Shown: one piece after another, positions 53,764-63,443 of the stretch | Position numbering within the stretch: the stretch's first letter is position 1 | Layout of the letters: each line of letters opens with the position of its first letter | Source: Pseudaminobacter soli (ex Zhang et al. 2022) | Lineage (GTDB): Bacteria > Pseudomonadota > Alphaproteobacteria > Rhizobiales > Rhizobiaceae | Assembly (NCBI RefSeq): GCF_014595955.1 | Contig: NZ_JABVCF010000004.1 | Location: forward strand, 1-64,000 | Direction: 5' to 3' | DNA: 64,000 nt | Notes under the pieces: generated by a model | Databases searched by the model: none | What the model was told of the DNA's origin: nothing | What the model saw: only the letters and a program-made list of their open reading frames with translations | Made by a program: the position numbers and the translations under genes

Positions 53764-54196
53764 ATCCGGCGATTTTGGGCCTCGTCCCGTTCCGCTTCAC
53801 CTTGCTCCGGCTCCGGCTTGCGCCTCGGCTGGCCCGGCTTAGAGCACTCGTCCAGTGCGCCCCGCACCTAGTTGCGGGGGAGGAACCTTCGGACGCGGCC
53901 TCCCCGGGCGCGGGCTACGTCTTCCCGCACCGGAGGCGCCGGCCCCTCCCCACAGACCACCGTCATGATCGGCGTTCCCGCAGGAGGGACTGCGCAGGAT
54001 TATGAGGAAGCGGCAAAGGGAGGGGATGGAAGGCGGAGGCCTTTTGCGGGCCGGGCGGGACGGGAGCGAAAAAGATCAGGAGGTTGGGCGGGGCGGAGAC
54101 CGGGAATTCGCATCGGCGGGGATATTTTTGTCCCCCCTCTCCGCCTCGCTAAGCACCCCTCCCCCTGAAGATAAGAGCCTGTATAAGACGGCTGCG

Positions 54197-55618
54197 TCAC
54201 ATGAAAAATCGAAACTGGTATGGACTGGTCCCTAGGTTGCTCATCCGCTTGATCACGCGGGCCAGAACTTGCGCGTAGCTCATGGTCACGGGAAGCGGGT
54301 CGTACAAGTTGTCATTATTCCAGTTCATTTTCGAAAGCGCGAGCGCCGAGACCGCCGTCTCGTGCCATGAGCCATGTCCTGCGTGACGCACTAGGCGGAT
54401 CGGTCGTGGCGTGCTGCGGCCCCCCTGGAAATATGATCCACGATCGCTGATGCCGCGCACATCCCCGTGCATCCATAGCAGGCATTCGCGTTCGCTCAGG
54501 CCCACGAGACTCCCACGCGCGACCGGATAGCCAGCGGGCTGGCCTTTGGCTCCCTGCTTAGGCCGGTCGATCCTAATCCCGCGCCAAGCTGCGTCTGCCA
54601 CAACCTGTACAAGATCGACTGCCTCGCAGAGGTGGAGTGCCTCCATGCATCCGGCGATCTCTTCACCCTTAAATTCGGTAGACTTGTGCACGATGACGCG
54701 GCGTGGCGACTGCCCGGCATGCCTGCGCCGGTACAAATCGACCGAGCGCGACATTACTCTGAACATCTCCGCGCGCGAGAGGAAAGGATTGTCCCGCTGA
54801 ACTTCGACCTCGTTCGCATCGTAGGCGACAAATTCAAGGCCGGCTCCATCCGCGTCGAAAACCTGGCTGCAGCAGGTTACAAACCGGGCCCTCTCCGAAC
54901 TTGTCGGCCGAACCGCATAAGATATCCCGATATGCGCCGTCTCACGGTCTGTTTCCGCCAGCTTCCACGGGACACCGCCCGCTTTGGCGTACAAGGCAAG
55001 CCCGATTCGCCACATGACGCTCGCTCTGTGAGGGTAGGAAAGCGCCCTATCTTCGCGCACCAACTGTATGGGAACACGGCGCGCGGCCGCGAAGGCTTTC
55101 AGATGGTCGTGGAGATCGAAATCCTCTTCTTGGGCTCCGACATAGCCCGCTGCCCATCGTGAAGGAACGTAGATAAATATGACATCGAATGCATCGCGTC
55201 GCGCTTCAAGCTGTTGGACTGCACGGATCAGTGCATCGGCCAGCACAATGTGCGGCGTCGACGAAATTTCGAACATCCTTTCGAGCTCAGCCGGCAGTTC
55301 CAGATGACAGGACTTTTCCGCGCCCGTCATCTTAACCTGGAACACCTGACTGAAGCCCGGCCATGGCTGAAGATAGTCTGCGCGTTCGGTCACGCTATGC
55401 GGGTCGTTCAATTCCCGCATGAAGGCGTAGAGTTTTTGCCCGTCACCAGCGGGCGCAATTGTGGCGACGCGGATCGGACCCGGCACCAAATTCGAGGAGT
55501 AAGGCCCGTAGCGCAACAAACCGCGCAGCGGGTGCAACTCGGTGTCACCGGTGCGTTCCGGGTGGAAGAGAAGCTTCGGCTCCGGCAACCAGCTATGCGG
55601 CGCGATCTGGCTCGTCAT
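54197..55618 (-). CDS. Short prokaryotic Argonaute (MID-PIWI), catalytically inactive
   Basis: This 473-residue protein has no N or PAZ domain. A MID domain (about 75-215, with VIFIYVPSRWAAGYVGAQEE and LHDHLKAFAAARRVPIQLVR) is followed by a PIWI domain (about 220-473). Where active Argonautes have GID in the first catalytic strand, it has HIGISYAVRP with S233, so target cleavage is not expected. RRVIVHKSTEF and the end block KMNWNNDNLYDPLPVTMSYA, then SPYQFRFFM, are the short-pAgo pattern. It should bind a guide and recognise invader nucleic acid, then activate the SIR2-APAZ partner encoded just upstream. GAGGCGG precedes the ATG. Confidence 0.88.
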   Translation of the reverse strand: MTSQIAPHSWLPEPKLLFHPERTGDTELHPLRGLLRYGPYSSNLVPGPIRVATIAPAGDGQKLYAFMRELNDPHSVTERADYLQPWPGFSQVFQVKMTGAEKSCHLELPAELERMFEISSTPHIVLADALIRAVQQLEARRDAFDVIFIYVPSRWAAGYVGAQEEDFDLHDHLKAFAAARRVPIQLVREDRALSYPHRASVMWRIGLALYAKAGGVPWKLAETDRETAHIGISYAVRPTSSERARFVTCCSQVFDADGAGLEFVAYDANEVEVQRDNPFLSRAEMFRVMSRSVDLYRRRHAGQSPRRVIVHKSTEFKGEEIAGCMEALHLCEAVDLVQVVADAAWRGIRIDRPKQGAKGQPAGYPVARGSLVGLSERECLLWMHGDVRGISDRGSYFQGGRSTPRPIRLVRHAGHGSWHETAVSALALSKMNWNNDNLYDPLPVTMSYAQVLARVIKRMSNLGTSPYQFRFFM

Positions 55619-55829
55619 ATGATCCGCCTCGAAAAAGCGTTCTCGTGGTGGAGTTGGAAAGATGCGTCTACACCAATCGCAACGTTAAGCGCCCGGATGT
55701 CAGCACCATTATTTGCGAGCAGTGATGACCAGAACGCGACAAGGTCATTCAGTTGCCGATTATATCGGCGAACACTGCGCTCTCTGGCAAAGTCTGTCGT
55801 CGCGGCCTTGGTTCCTGGGTGCTCCCTTC
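55615..55829 (-). other. Displaced C-terminal tail of the APAZ domain (other frame), ending in ATGA overlap with ago
   Basis: Read from about 55829 in the frame one base off the SIR2 frame, the sequence encodes TTDFARERSVRRYNRQLNDL followed by VAFWSSLLANNGADIRALNV and ends ASFQLHHENAFSRRII with TGA at 55617-55615. The FxRER...RYNRQLNDL block is the usual APAZ C-terminus. The TGA overlaps the Argonaute ATG (ATGA). This tail belongs to the SIR2-APAZ gene but is separated from it by a frameshift between about 55797 and 55829. Confidence 0.75.
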
Positions 55830-57350
55830 AAATATGGTTCTGGGTTCTATCAGTAGCCAGAGCTGATCATTTGCCCAATCCAAGCGAACGCTGATTCCCT
55901 CCCTCCAGGTAATTTCCGGGTGACCTGAAAGGGTTCCACGAAGGCTACCAACGAGCTTCTTGAGCGGTTGCCATTTTGGATCGTCAGGTTCAGCCGGGGC
56001 CAACTGATCAGCACTGCGCCGTTTCGAAAGCAGCAGTTCGTGTTGGCGGGCCAGCCCTCGTGACAAGGCGTCACGCAGCAAGCCGCGTTCCGCGGAGTCG
56101 TACCTCAGCCGCTTGCTCTCAAAAGTGTGGAGATCGAAATTTGTGATGCCGAAAGGATCGAACGCGGCTTTGACATCGGAATCGGCGCCGAAGGCTAGCA
56201 CCCCGGCTCTTGACCGTGCGACCAGCACATCGACCCCGGCATTCTCAACAGCCTGCTTTGCATTGGCCGCGCCCCCGATGTTGCACTCCACCTTACGACA
56301 GACAGTGGGAAGCGAGCTAAGCGGGACGGCATTAAATCGAATGACCGGAAACCCTTTGTTCCCCGAAATTTGCGGGGCGGGCGTCCAGATCTTTCGTGAT
56401 GCCGTAAATGCTTCGAGAGCAGCATGATCCAATCCGTCGATAAGGCGAACAAGGTCGCGAAGCGTTTCGTCGAAATTGTCGATTCGCACGATGGCCGCTT
56501 CCACATTGGCGGCCTGTGCGCGCTCGATTAGGTCGGAGACCGCCGGCAGCGGGGAGCCGTCGCCCCGGTGAAGCCAGAACAAACCATTTGGGTACGGGGT
56601 CGGCTCTTTCAGCGCATCCGAAAAGCTGGCCATCACAGAGTTGTCCCGCCCACTATAGCCCGCGACCACCAAGCCAAAGCGTGCGCAGCAGCTAATCAAC
56701 GACTGCCGTAGACGCGCATCCTGTGAGCGCAGTTCCTCCGTGGTGTTCTTCAAACGCCGCGATCGAAAGTCGCCATGCAGTTTGATCTCGGCAGGCCAGC
56801 GCTCAGATGCAATCACCTGGCTTGCAAGGTCCGGCGCATCGAGCGCAATTGTCGAGAGTTTGCCGGTGCCGTCATAAACCTTGGCACATGCATCTGCGAC
56901 CAGCGCATCGAAGTTTGTCGTCCACACAAGTTTCGTAACGCCCGCCTTCATCATCGTCGCCAACGCGAGATGGCCGTATGAGGGTTTGCCTCCGTCGATC
57001 TTGCCGTCGAGATAGGCTCTCCGGTCGTTCTCATTTGGATAGGCCGCTTCGAAAAGGCCTGCGTACTCTTCTGGCGAGTCTGGAAGAGGAAACTGGTCGT
57101 TCTCACTGATGAAGGCTTTGAGCTGCTCACGGATGACAGGATTGGCCAAGTCGCTGACGAGCTTTGGAGACACTTTGCGCCGGCTTACATAAAGCTGTTG
57201 CTTGAACTCCCAAATCATGTCCCAGGCAGTCGGAACTCCGGCAGCCGCTGAGGCGCCGGCACCCAGAAACCACATCAGCTTCCCGCGTCGCATGGAAAAG
57301 CGCCGCGCGAAATCATCGACTGTTATCTCAGAGCCCGAATCGATTCGCAT
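55749..57350 (-). CDS. SIR2-APAZ effector of a SPARSA short-Argonaute system (frameshifted near the end)
   Basis: The 533-residue frame has a SIR2-like NADase domain (1-300): nucleotide-binding FLGAGASAAAGVPTAWDM (GAGAS at 30-34), TTNFD with N146, KLHGD with H192, and VAGYSGRDNSVM. An APAZ domain follows (about 305 onward, with TWREGISVRLDWANDQLWLL). In SPARSA systems this partner depletes NAD+ when the Argonaute meets invader DNA. The native end lies in another frame after a shift near 55.80-55.83 kb; the open frame instead ends RRQTLPESAVFADIIGN. GC is clearly lower than in mutS. Without the shift the protein would be about 578 residues. Confidence 0.88.
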   Translation of the reverse strand: MRIDSGSEITVDDFARRFSMRRGKLMWFLGAGASAAAGVPTAWDMIWEFKQQLYVSRRKVSPKLVSDLANPVIREQLKAFISENDQFPLPDSPEEYAGLFEAAYPNENDRRAYLDGKIDGGKPSYGHLALATMMKAGVTKLVWTTNFDALVADACAKVYDGTGKLSTIALDAPDLASQVIASERWPAEIKLHGDFRSRRLKNTTEELRSQDARLRQSLISCCARFGLVVAGYSGRDNSVMASFSDALKEPTPYPNGLFWLHRGDGSPLPAVSDLIERAQAANVEAAIVRIDNFDETLRDLVRLIDGLDHAALEAFTASRKIWTPAPQISGNKGFPVIRFNAVPLSSLPTVCRKVECNIGGAANAKQAVENAGVDVLVARSRAGVLAFGADSDVKAAFDPFGITNFDLHTFESKRLRYDSAERGLLRDALSRGLARQHELLLSKRRSADQLAPAEPDDPKWQPLKKLVGSLRGTLSGHPEITWREGISVRLDWANDQLWLLIEPRTIFEGSTQEPRPRRQTLPESAVFADIIGN

Positions 57351-57617
57351 CTTCCAATAATGTCACAAGGAGAGCCGCAGTTGGGATATTCGAGCTTGTG
57401 CGCGACCTCTAGGAGACTACCCGGGCTTACGCTTAATCGAATTCTCGCGAAGTCTTTCGTGTTTCATGCCGTTGAGGAGCGGCAGCCTTCAAAAAACTTT
57501 CCGCAATCGCTGGATGGCCGAAATGAGGGCGCAAAGCCGACATTCGCGGCGCTGCAGGCAAATAGGCAGCTTCGGGCAAGCCCTCGCCATAGAATCCTGC
57601 CGCGCTTCGCTCCCCCC
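57351..57617. other. Upstream region of the SIR2-APAZ gene, no gene
   Basis: These 267 bases hold the promoter of the defence operon on the minus strand. A frame from 57621 to 57433 overlaps the malic enzyme stop (ATGA) and looks like read-through sequence rather than a gene. No repeats flanking the SPARSA module could be matched between its two ends by eye. Confidence 0.4.
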
Positions 57618-57888
57618 TCATCCCCCCGCGCTATACGCCGCGATTGCCGCCATATTGCGATGTCGGAGTCCTTGGTGTTGAGGCTCACGATCTGAACCGG
57701 CTTGTTCAAGCCCACCAGCACCGGGCCGATGACGGTGGAGCCGCCGAGTTCCTGCAGCATCTTTGTCGAGATCGCGGCGGAGTGGAAGGCCGGCATGACC
57801 AGCACATTGGCCGGGGCGGCAGAACGGGTATTGCTGGCGCATCAGGCGAAAATCGAGCGCGACGTCGGCCGCCATCTCGCCGCGAAAT
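57618..57888 (-). pseudogene. Remnant of NADP-dependent malic enzyme C-terminus
   Basis: The minus strand reads [19 protein letters not shown] in one frame, then [20 protein letters not shown] and [20 protein letters not shown] with IVSLNTKDSD in a second, then NMAAIAAYSAGG and a stop back in the first. In order these are the final blocks of the phosphotransacetylase-like domain of rhizobial malic enzyme (MaeB/Dme). At least two frameshifts and loss of everything upstream of about 57888 show decay. The gene is normally divergent from mutS. Confidence 0.75.
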
Positions 57889-58016
57889 CGACCCGGCGCC
57901 TGTCGCGAATTCCTGCCGCCCCGCGCTTTTCCTTCCCCGCCTGCACGCTGCTTTTTGTGGACCGCTTTGGATTGAGGCTACACTCCGGGCGAGGAAAGCG
58001 CCAAGCAGGAGGGGTG

Positions 58017-60755
58017 ATGGAGAGTGCCGAGATAAAAACCCCCACCCCCGACCCCTCCTGCCAAGCGGGTGGGACGCCTGCCCCCGTCGGCGCGGTCACG
58101 CCGATGATGGAACAGTATATGGAGATCAAGGCGGCGAACCCGGATTCGCTGCTGTTCTACCGCATGGGGGATTTTTATGAGCTGTTCTTCGACGATGCGG
58201 AGATAGCGAGCCGCGCGCTCGGCATCGTGCTCACCAAGCGCGGCAAGCACGCCGGCGCCGACATCCCGATGTGCGGCGTGCCGATCCATGCCGCCGACGA
58301 CTATCTGCAAAAACTGATCGGGCTCGGCCACCGGGTGGCGGTGTGCGAGCAGATCGAGGACCCGGCCGAGGCGAAGAAGCGCGGCTCGAAATCGGTGGTG
58401 CGGCGCGACGTGGTGCGGCTGGTCACCCCCGGCACCATCACCGAGGACAAGCTTCTGTCGCCCGGCGAGGCGAATTTCCTGATGGCGCTGGGGCGGGTGA
58501 AGGCCGGCGGCGACGGCGCGCTGGCGCTCGCCTGGCTGGAGCTGTCGACCGGGCTGTTCAAGGTGGCGGAGACGGCCGCCGATCGGCTGCTCGCCGACGT
58601 GCTCAGGATCGATCCGCGCGAGCTGATCGTCGCCGAGCCGGTGTTCTACGATCCGGAGCTAAAACCGGTCTTCGACGTGCTCGGCCGCACCGCCAGCCCG
58701 CAGCCGGCCGCGCTGTTCGATTCGGCCGCGGCCGCCGACCGCATCGCCCGCTTCTACCAGGTGGCGACGCCCGACGGCTTCGCCTCCTTCTCGCGGGCCG
58801 AACTGTCGGCGATCTCCGGCATCATCGCCTTCATCGAGAAGACGCAAAAGGCCGAGCGCCCGCCGCTCGGCATCCCGGAGCGCGAGACGGCCGGTTCGAC
58901 GCTGTTCATCGACGCGCCGACGCGCGCCAATCTGGAGCTGGTGAAGACGCTGTCGGGCGCGCGTGACGGCTCGCTGCTCTCGGCCATCGACCGCACCGTC
59001 ACCGGCGCCGGCGCGCGGCTTCTCTGCGAGCGGCTGACCGCGCCGCTGACCGACGCCGGCAGGGTCAACGCGCGGCTGGATTCGGTCTCCTGGCTGGGGC
59101 AAGAGACTGCGCTGCGCGAAGGCCTGCGCGCCCTGCTCAAGGGGCTGGCCGACATGCCGCGCGCCCTGACCAGGCTGGCGCTCAATCGCGGCGGCCCGCG
59201 CGACCTCGGTACCATCGCGGCCGGGCTCGGCGTGGCCGAGCAGGTGGCCGAGTTGCTCGGCCGCAGCGAATTGCCCACCGAGATGGCTGCCGCCCTCGAG
59301 GTGCTAAAAGCCCTGCCGCACGAATTCGGCAGCCGGCTGACGCGGGCGCTCGCCGACGAGCTGCCGCTGCTGAAGCGCGACGGCGGCTTCGTGCGCGAAA
59401 ACTGGGACGCCGAGCTCGACGAGATGCGGGCGCTGCGCGACCAGTCGCGGCAGGTGGTCGCCGCGATGGAGCGGGCGCTCGCCGAGGAGACCGGGGTGCG
59501 GTCGCTGAAAATCCGGCACAACAACGTGCTCGGCTATTATGTCGAGGTGACCGCCAACCACCAGGCGGCGCTGACCGGCACCGACGCGCTGCGCGCCCGC
59601 TTCATCCACCGCCAGACGATGGCGAGCGCCATGCGCTTCACCACCACCGAACTCGCCGATCTCGAGACGAAGATCGTCAACGCCGCCGACCGGGCGCTGA
59701 CGATCGAGCTTGCCGTGTTCGACCAGCTGGTGGCTGAGACAATTCGACTGGCGGAGGATATCCGAAGGGGCGCGGCGGCGCTGGCGGTGCTCGACGTCTC
59801 GGCCGCGCTGGCGACGATCGCCGCCGACGAGGACTGGACGCGGCCGCTGGTCGACGACAGCCTCGCCTTCGAAATTTTTGGCGGGCGGCATCCGGTGGTC
59901 GAGCAGTCGCTGCGCAGGACCTCCGGCCAGCCCTTCATCGCCAATGACTGCCACCTCTCGCCTGCCCCGGACGGAAAGTTCGGTGCGATCTGGCTGCTTA
60001 CCGGGCCGAACATGGGCGGCAAGTCGACCTTCCTGCGCCAGAACGCGCTGATCGCCATCCTCGCGCAGGCCGGCTGCTTCGTGCCGGCCGCCCGCGCCCA
60101 TATCGGCGTGGTCGACCGGCTGTTCTCCCGCGTCGGCGCCTCGGACGACCTGGCGCGCGGGCGGTCGACCTTCATGGTCGAGATGGTCGAGACGGCGGCG
60201 ATCCTCAACCAGGCCGGCGAGCGCGCGCTGGTCATCCTCGACGAGATCGGCCGCGGCACCGCCACCTTCGACGGCCTCTCCATCGCCTGGGCGGCGGTCG
60301 AGTACCTGCACGAGAAGAACCGCTGCCGCTCGATCTTCGCCACGCATTTCCACGAGATGACGGCGTTGGCCGAAAAGCTGCCGCGGCTGCACAACGTCAC
60401 TATGCGGGTGAAGGAGTGGGAAGGCGAGGTGATCTTCCTGCATGAAGTGGGCAAGGGCGCGGCCGACCGCTCCTACGGCATCCAGGTGGCGCGGCTGGCG
60501 GGCCTGCCCGCCCCGGTGGTGGAAGGGGCGCGGGCGGTGCTGCACCAGTTGGAGAGCGGCGAGACTTCGGGAAAGGCCGACCGGCTGGTCGACGACCTGC
60601 CGCTGTTTTCGGTGGCGGCGCGGCGAGAGGCGCCAAAACCGCAGGAGCCGGAGCCCGACCGGCTGCGCGAAACGCTCGCCGCACTCGCGCCCGACGAGAT
60701 GACGCCGCGCGAGGCGCTGGAGGCAATCTACAGGCTGAAGGGGATAGTGAATTAG
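58017..60755 (+). CDS. mutS: DNA mismatch repair protein MutS
   Basis: This 912-residue ATPase recognises mismatches. The start at 58017 has AGGAGGGG; the open frame extends upstream through the malic enzyme remnant but that part is not MutS. The mismatch-binding F-x-E is in [16 protein letters not shown]. Further blocks are the lever/clamp region with [18 protein letters not shown], Walker [10 protein letters not shown] at 663-671, [15 protein letters not shown], Walker [19 protein letters not shown], and [10 protein letters not shown]-type [17 protein letters not shown]. It lacks no conserved part. Confidence 0.96.
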   Translation: MESAEIKTPTPDPSCQAGGTPAPVGAVTPMMEQYMEIKAANPDSLLFYRMGDFYELFFDDAEIASRALGIVLTKRGKHAGADIPMCGVPIHAADDYLQKLIGLGHRVAVCEQIEDPAEAKKRGSKSVVRRDVVRLVTPGTITEDKLLSPGEANFLMALGRVKAGGDGALALAWLELSTGLFKVAETAADRLLADVLRIDPRELIVAEPVFYDPELKPVFDVLGRTASPQPAALFDSAAAADRIARFYQVATPDGFASFSRAELSAISGIIAFIEKTQKAERPPLGIPERETAGSTLFIDAPTRANLELVKTLSGARDGSLLSAIDRTVTGAGARLLCERLTAPLTDAGRVNARLDSVSWLGQETALREGLRALLKGLADMPRALTRLALNRGGPRDLGTIAAGLGVAEQVAELLGRSELPTEMAAALEVLKALPHEFGSRLTRALADELPLLKRDGGFVRENWDAELDEMRALRDQSRQVVAAMERALAEETGVRSLKIRHNNVLGYYVEVTANHQAALTGTDALRARFIHRQTMASAMRFTTTELADLETKIVNAADRALTIELAVFDQLVAETIRLAEDIRRGAAALAVLDVSAALATIAADEDWTRPLVDDSLAFEIFGGRHPVVEQSLRRTSGQPFIANDCHLSPAPDGKFGAIWLLTGPNMGGKSTFLRQNALIAILAQAGCFVPAARAHIGVVDRLFSRVGASDDLARGRSTFMVEMVETAAILNQAGERALVILDEIGRGTATFDGLSIAWAAVEYLHEKNRCRSIFATHFHEMTALAEKLPRLHNVTMRVKEWEGEVIFLHEVGKGAADRSYGIQVARLAGLPAPVVEGARAVLHQLESGETSGKADRLVDDLPLFSVAARREAPKPQEPEPDRLRETLAALAPDEMTPREALEAIYRLKGIVN

Positions 60756-60918
60756 GGCGACCCCGGCGCACATCGGGTTTGCTGAAGCTTTCTACCTAAC
60801 AGACCCTTGAGGGGAGGGTTCGTGCACTCAAGATCCTCGGTCTCTGGCGCGTTGACTTGGCCACGGCAAAGCCGCACTTGAGTCTTCACCTGTTCAGTCC
60901 AACGCTCTGTCGGTCCGC

Positions 60919-62106
60919 ATGTCGCTTCCCGTCGATCCCGCCCAAAACCTCGCTGCCCTGATCCGCTGCCAGTCGGTGACGCCGGCGGAAGGAGGCGCGC
61001 TGACGGCGCTGGCGGCGATGCTCGAGCCTCTTGGCTTCGCGATCGAGCGGCCGGTGTTTTCGGAGGCCGGCACGCCCGACGTGGAGAACCTTTATGCCAG
61101 GCTGTCCGGCAACGGGCCGCATCTGATGTTCGCCGGGCACACGGATGTGGTGCCGGTCGGCGACGTCGCCGCCTGGACGCATCCGCCCTTCAAAGCGGAG
61201 GCCCGCGACGGCTTCATGTATGGGCGCGGCGCCGTCGACATGAAGGGCGGGATCGCCTGCTTCGTCGCTGCGCTGGCGCGGGTGGTGGAGCGGGGCGGAA
61301 AGCCTCGCGGATCGGTGTCGCTGCTCATCACCGGCGACGAGGAAGGCCCGGCGATCAACGGCACGGTGAAGCTGCTGGACTGGGCGGCGAAGCGCGGCGA
61401 GACCTGGGATGCGGCGCTCGTCGGCGAGCCGACGAATCCGCAAGCGCTCGGGGACATGATCAAGATCGGCCGCCGCGGCTCGCTCTCGGGCACCGTCACC
61501 GTGAATGGCAGGCAGGGCCACGTCGCCTATCCGCACCTTGCCGACAATCCGGTGCGCGGCCTGCTGACCCTGCTCGACGCGCTGCTCCTGCCGCATCTCG
61601 ACAGCGGCACTCAGGACTTCCAGCCGACCAATCTCGAGATCACCTCCGTCGACGTCGGCAATCCGGCGACGAACGTCATCCCGGCCCGTGCGAGCGCAAC
61701 CTTCAACATACGCTTCAACGACAGCTGGACGGTAGAGTCGCTGCAGGCGGAGATCCACAATCGGCTCGACCGCGCAGCCGAGGACACGCGCTACCGCGCC
61801 GGACGCAGCGAGCCCATCGAGTTCGAGCTTGCCTGGCGCGATCCGCCGAGCGAGGTGTTTCTCACCCGCAACGACCGGCTGATCGGGGCGCTCTCGGCTT
61901 CCGTCGAGGCGGTCACGGGCAAGCGGCCGTCGCTCTCCACCTCGGGCGGCACTTCGGACGCGCGCTTCATAAAGAACTACTGCCCGGTGGTTGAATTCGG
62001 CCTCGTCGGACAGACAATGCACATGGTGGACGAGCGCGTGGCGTTGGCGGATCTCGAGACGCTGACGCAAATCTATGAGCGATTCATTCGGGACTGGTTC
62101 GCATAA
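60919..62106 (+). CDS. dapE: Succinyl-diaminopimelate desuccinylase
   Basis: This 395-residue M20 metalloenzyme makes LL-diaminopimelate for lysine and peptidoglycan. The first zinc ligand and acid are in [13 protein letters not shown], the bridging aspartate in [17 protein letters not shown], and the catalytic glutamate pair in [15 protein letters not shown]. The dimerisation domain follows, then [20 protein letters not shown] and the late histidine in [11 protein letters not shown], which together separate DapE from ArgE. The 163 bases upstream hold its promoter region, with no gene seen. Confidence 0.94.
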   Translation: MSLPVDPAQNLAALIRCQSVTPAEGGALTALAAMLEPLGFAIERPVFSEAGTPDVENLYARLSGNGPHLMFAGHTDVVPVGDVAAWTHPPFKAEARDGFMYGRGAVDMKGGIACFVAALARVVERGGKPRGSVSLLITGDEEGPAINGTVKLLDWAAKRGETWDAALVGEPTNPQALGDMIKIGRRGSLSGTVTVNGRQGHVAYPHLADNPVRGLLTLLDALLLPHLDSGTQDFQPTNLEITSVDVGNPATNVIPARASATFNIRFNDSWTVESLQAEIHNRLDRAAEDTRYRAGRSEPIEFELAWRDPPSEVFLTRNDRLIGALSASVEAVTGKRPSLSTSGGTSDARFIKNYCPVVEFGLVGQTMHMVDERVALADLETLTQIYERFIRDWFA

Positions 62107-62112
62107 AGGGCG

Positions 62113-62703
62113 ATGCCGAGCGGCGCAGAAATCCAGAAGAACCTCACAGGCGCGTGGGGCATGATGATGGGCAAGGCGGACGGCCTGCGGCTGCTCGATC
62201 TTTCCGCCGACGGGTTCTGGAATTCCTTCTTCGCCATCGTCGTTGCGCTGCCGGCGCTCGCCCTCAGTTGGATCTCGGTTGCGGATGACCTGACGCTGAA
62301 CCTGGTCGGGGTGACGAAGTTCAGCGTGATCGCGCGGCTCGCCGTCGTCGACGTCGGAACCTGGGTCCTGCCGCTGGTCGGCCTGGCCCTGGCCGCTCGC
62401 CCGGCCGGCATCGCCGACCGCTTCGTGCATTATGTGGTCGCCTCGAACTGGGGATCGGCCATTCTGCTGTGGCTCATGCTGCCGGCAGCGCTGGTGCGGC
62501 TGCTGGCGCCCTCGGCCCATCAACTCGCGGCCTTGGTGACGCTGCTATCCTATGGCCTTACGCTGGTGCTTGCCTGGCGGCTCACAAACGTTGCGATCGG
62601 GCGCGGCGCGGCATTAGCGACGTCAGTCTTCGGCGGCATGTTCGTCGCCTCGCTGCTCGTCCTCTACCTGCTTCAGCACTTGGTCGGGCTGTCGCCGTCG
62701 TAG
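62113..62703 (+). CDS. Conserved membrane protein of unknown function
   Basis: This 196-residue protein begins six bases after the dapE stop. After a soluble N-terminal segment ([20 protein letters not shown]) it has about five hydrophobic helices ([20 protein letters not shown] and [20 protein letters not shown] among them). The pattern is shared by a family next to dapE/truA in Rhizobiales with no assigned role. Its last 31 bases overlap the end of truA on the other strand. Confidence 0.75.
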   Translation: MPSGAEIQKNLTGAWGMMMGKADGLRLLDLSADGFWNSFFAIVVALPALALSWISVADDLTLNLVGVTKFSVIARLAVVDVGTWVLPLVGLALAARPAGIADRFVHYVVASNWGSAILLWLMLPAALVRLLAPSAHQLAALVTLLSYGLTLVLAWRLTNVAIGRGAALATSVFGGMFVASLLVLYLLQHLVGLSPS

Positions 62704-63440
62704 CTGACACCGACGAGATAAAGGCCATCGGGGGGTGCCACCTGGCCGCAGGCGGCGCGGTCGCGCGCTTCGAGCGCGGCGGCGAGATCGTCGGCCGTCC
62801 AGGCGCCCTCGCCGACCCGCTTCAGCGAGCCGACCATGGAGCGGACCTGATTGTGCAGGAAGGAGCGCGCTTCGGCGCGGATCTCGATCTCGTCATCGGT
62901 GCGGGTGACATCAAGCCGCTCGAGCGTGCGCAGCGGGCTGTTCGCCTGGCATTGGGCGGAGCGGAAGGTGGTGAAGTCGTGCCGGCCGATCAGCCGCTGA
63001 GCGGCCAGATGCATCGCTTCCGCGTCGAGCCGCTTCGGCACCCACCAGACGCGCCCCTTCTCCAGCGCAGGCGGAGAGCGGCGGTTGAGGATACGGTAGA
63101 GATAGCGCCGTCCAGTGGCGGAGAACCGGGCATCGAAGTCCGGCTCAACGACCGAGGACGACAGGATCGAGATCAGGTCCCCCGCCATCTGCAGGTGCGC
63201 ATTCAGCGCGTCGCGCACCGTGTCGGCCCGCCAATCCTTAGCCAGATCGACATGGGCCACCTGCGCGGTGGCATGCACGCCGGCGTCGGTGCGGCCGGCC
63301 GCGCGAAGGCTGACGGTCTCGCCGCAGAAGCTCTTGATCGCCTGTTCCAGCGCCTCCTGGACGGAGCGCGGGCCGTCCTGCCGCTGCCAGCCGGCATAGG
63401 GGCCGCCGTGATATTCGATGTCGAGGCGGTAGCGGGGCAT
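62673..63440 (-). CDS. truA: tRNA pseudouridine(38-40) synthase TruA
   Basis: This 255-residue enzyme isomerises uridines 38-40 in the anticodon arm. The catalytic aspartate is in [20 protein letters not shown]. Other blocks are the opening [58 protein letters not shown], and [20 protein letters not shown]. It follows the GNAT gene after three bases in the fmt-GNAT-truA run. It overlaps the membrane protein gene tail-to-tail. Confidence 0.95.
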   Translation of the reverse strand: MPRYRLDIEYHGGPYAGWQRQDGPRSVQEALEQAIKSFCGETVSLRAAGRTDAGVHATAQVAHVDLAKDWRADTVRDALNAHLQMAGDLISILSSSVVEPDFDARFSATGRRYLYRILNRRSPPALEKGRVWWVPKRLDAEAMHLAAQRLIGRHDFTTFRSAQCQANSPLRTLERLDVTRTDDEIEIRAEARSFLHNQVRSMVGSLKRVGEGAWTADDLAAALEARDRAACGQVAPPDGLYLVGVSYDGDSPTKC

Positions 63441-63443
63441 GGA

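Larger units (their letters stand above)
53492..54196. other. 700-bp intergenic stretch of palindromic repeats, no gene
   Basis: No coding region is supported here. The bases hold GC-rich palindromes (CCCCTCGAGGGG at 53515-53526; TGGCCGC/GCGGCCA at 53616-53632; TCTCCCC/GGGGAGA-type at 53633-53653) that look like RIME/REP-type intergenic repeats of Rhizobiales. A perfect 18-base inverted repeat lies at 53712-53763, and a CCCCGCA/TGCGGGG hairpin at about 53860-53880. Apparent open frames are by-products of high GC. Confidence 0.6.

Noticed and set aside
52535-53800. Long open frame on the strand opposite the cyclase gene
   Set aside because: It is the antisense of a GC-rich gene with clear motifs; its translation is arginine/glycine-rich without family pattern. 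The same holds for long opposite frames under PBP1A, mutS and dapE.
53451-54005. Open frames across the repeat-rich gap after the cyclase gene
   Set aside because: No ribosome binding sites and no family pattern; all pass through palindromic repeats whose GC content keeps frames open.
57702-58016. 105-residue N-terminal extension of MutS
   Set aside because: The frame stays open by chance through the antisense of the malic enzyme remnant; the ATG at 58017 has AGGAGGGG and precedes the conserved MutS start region.
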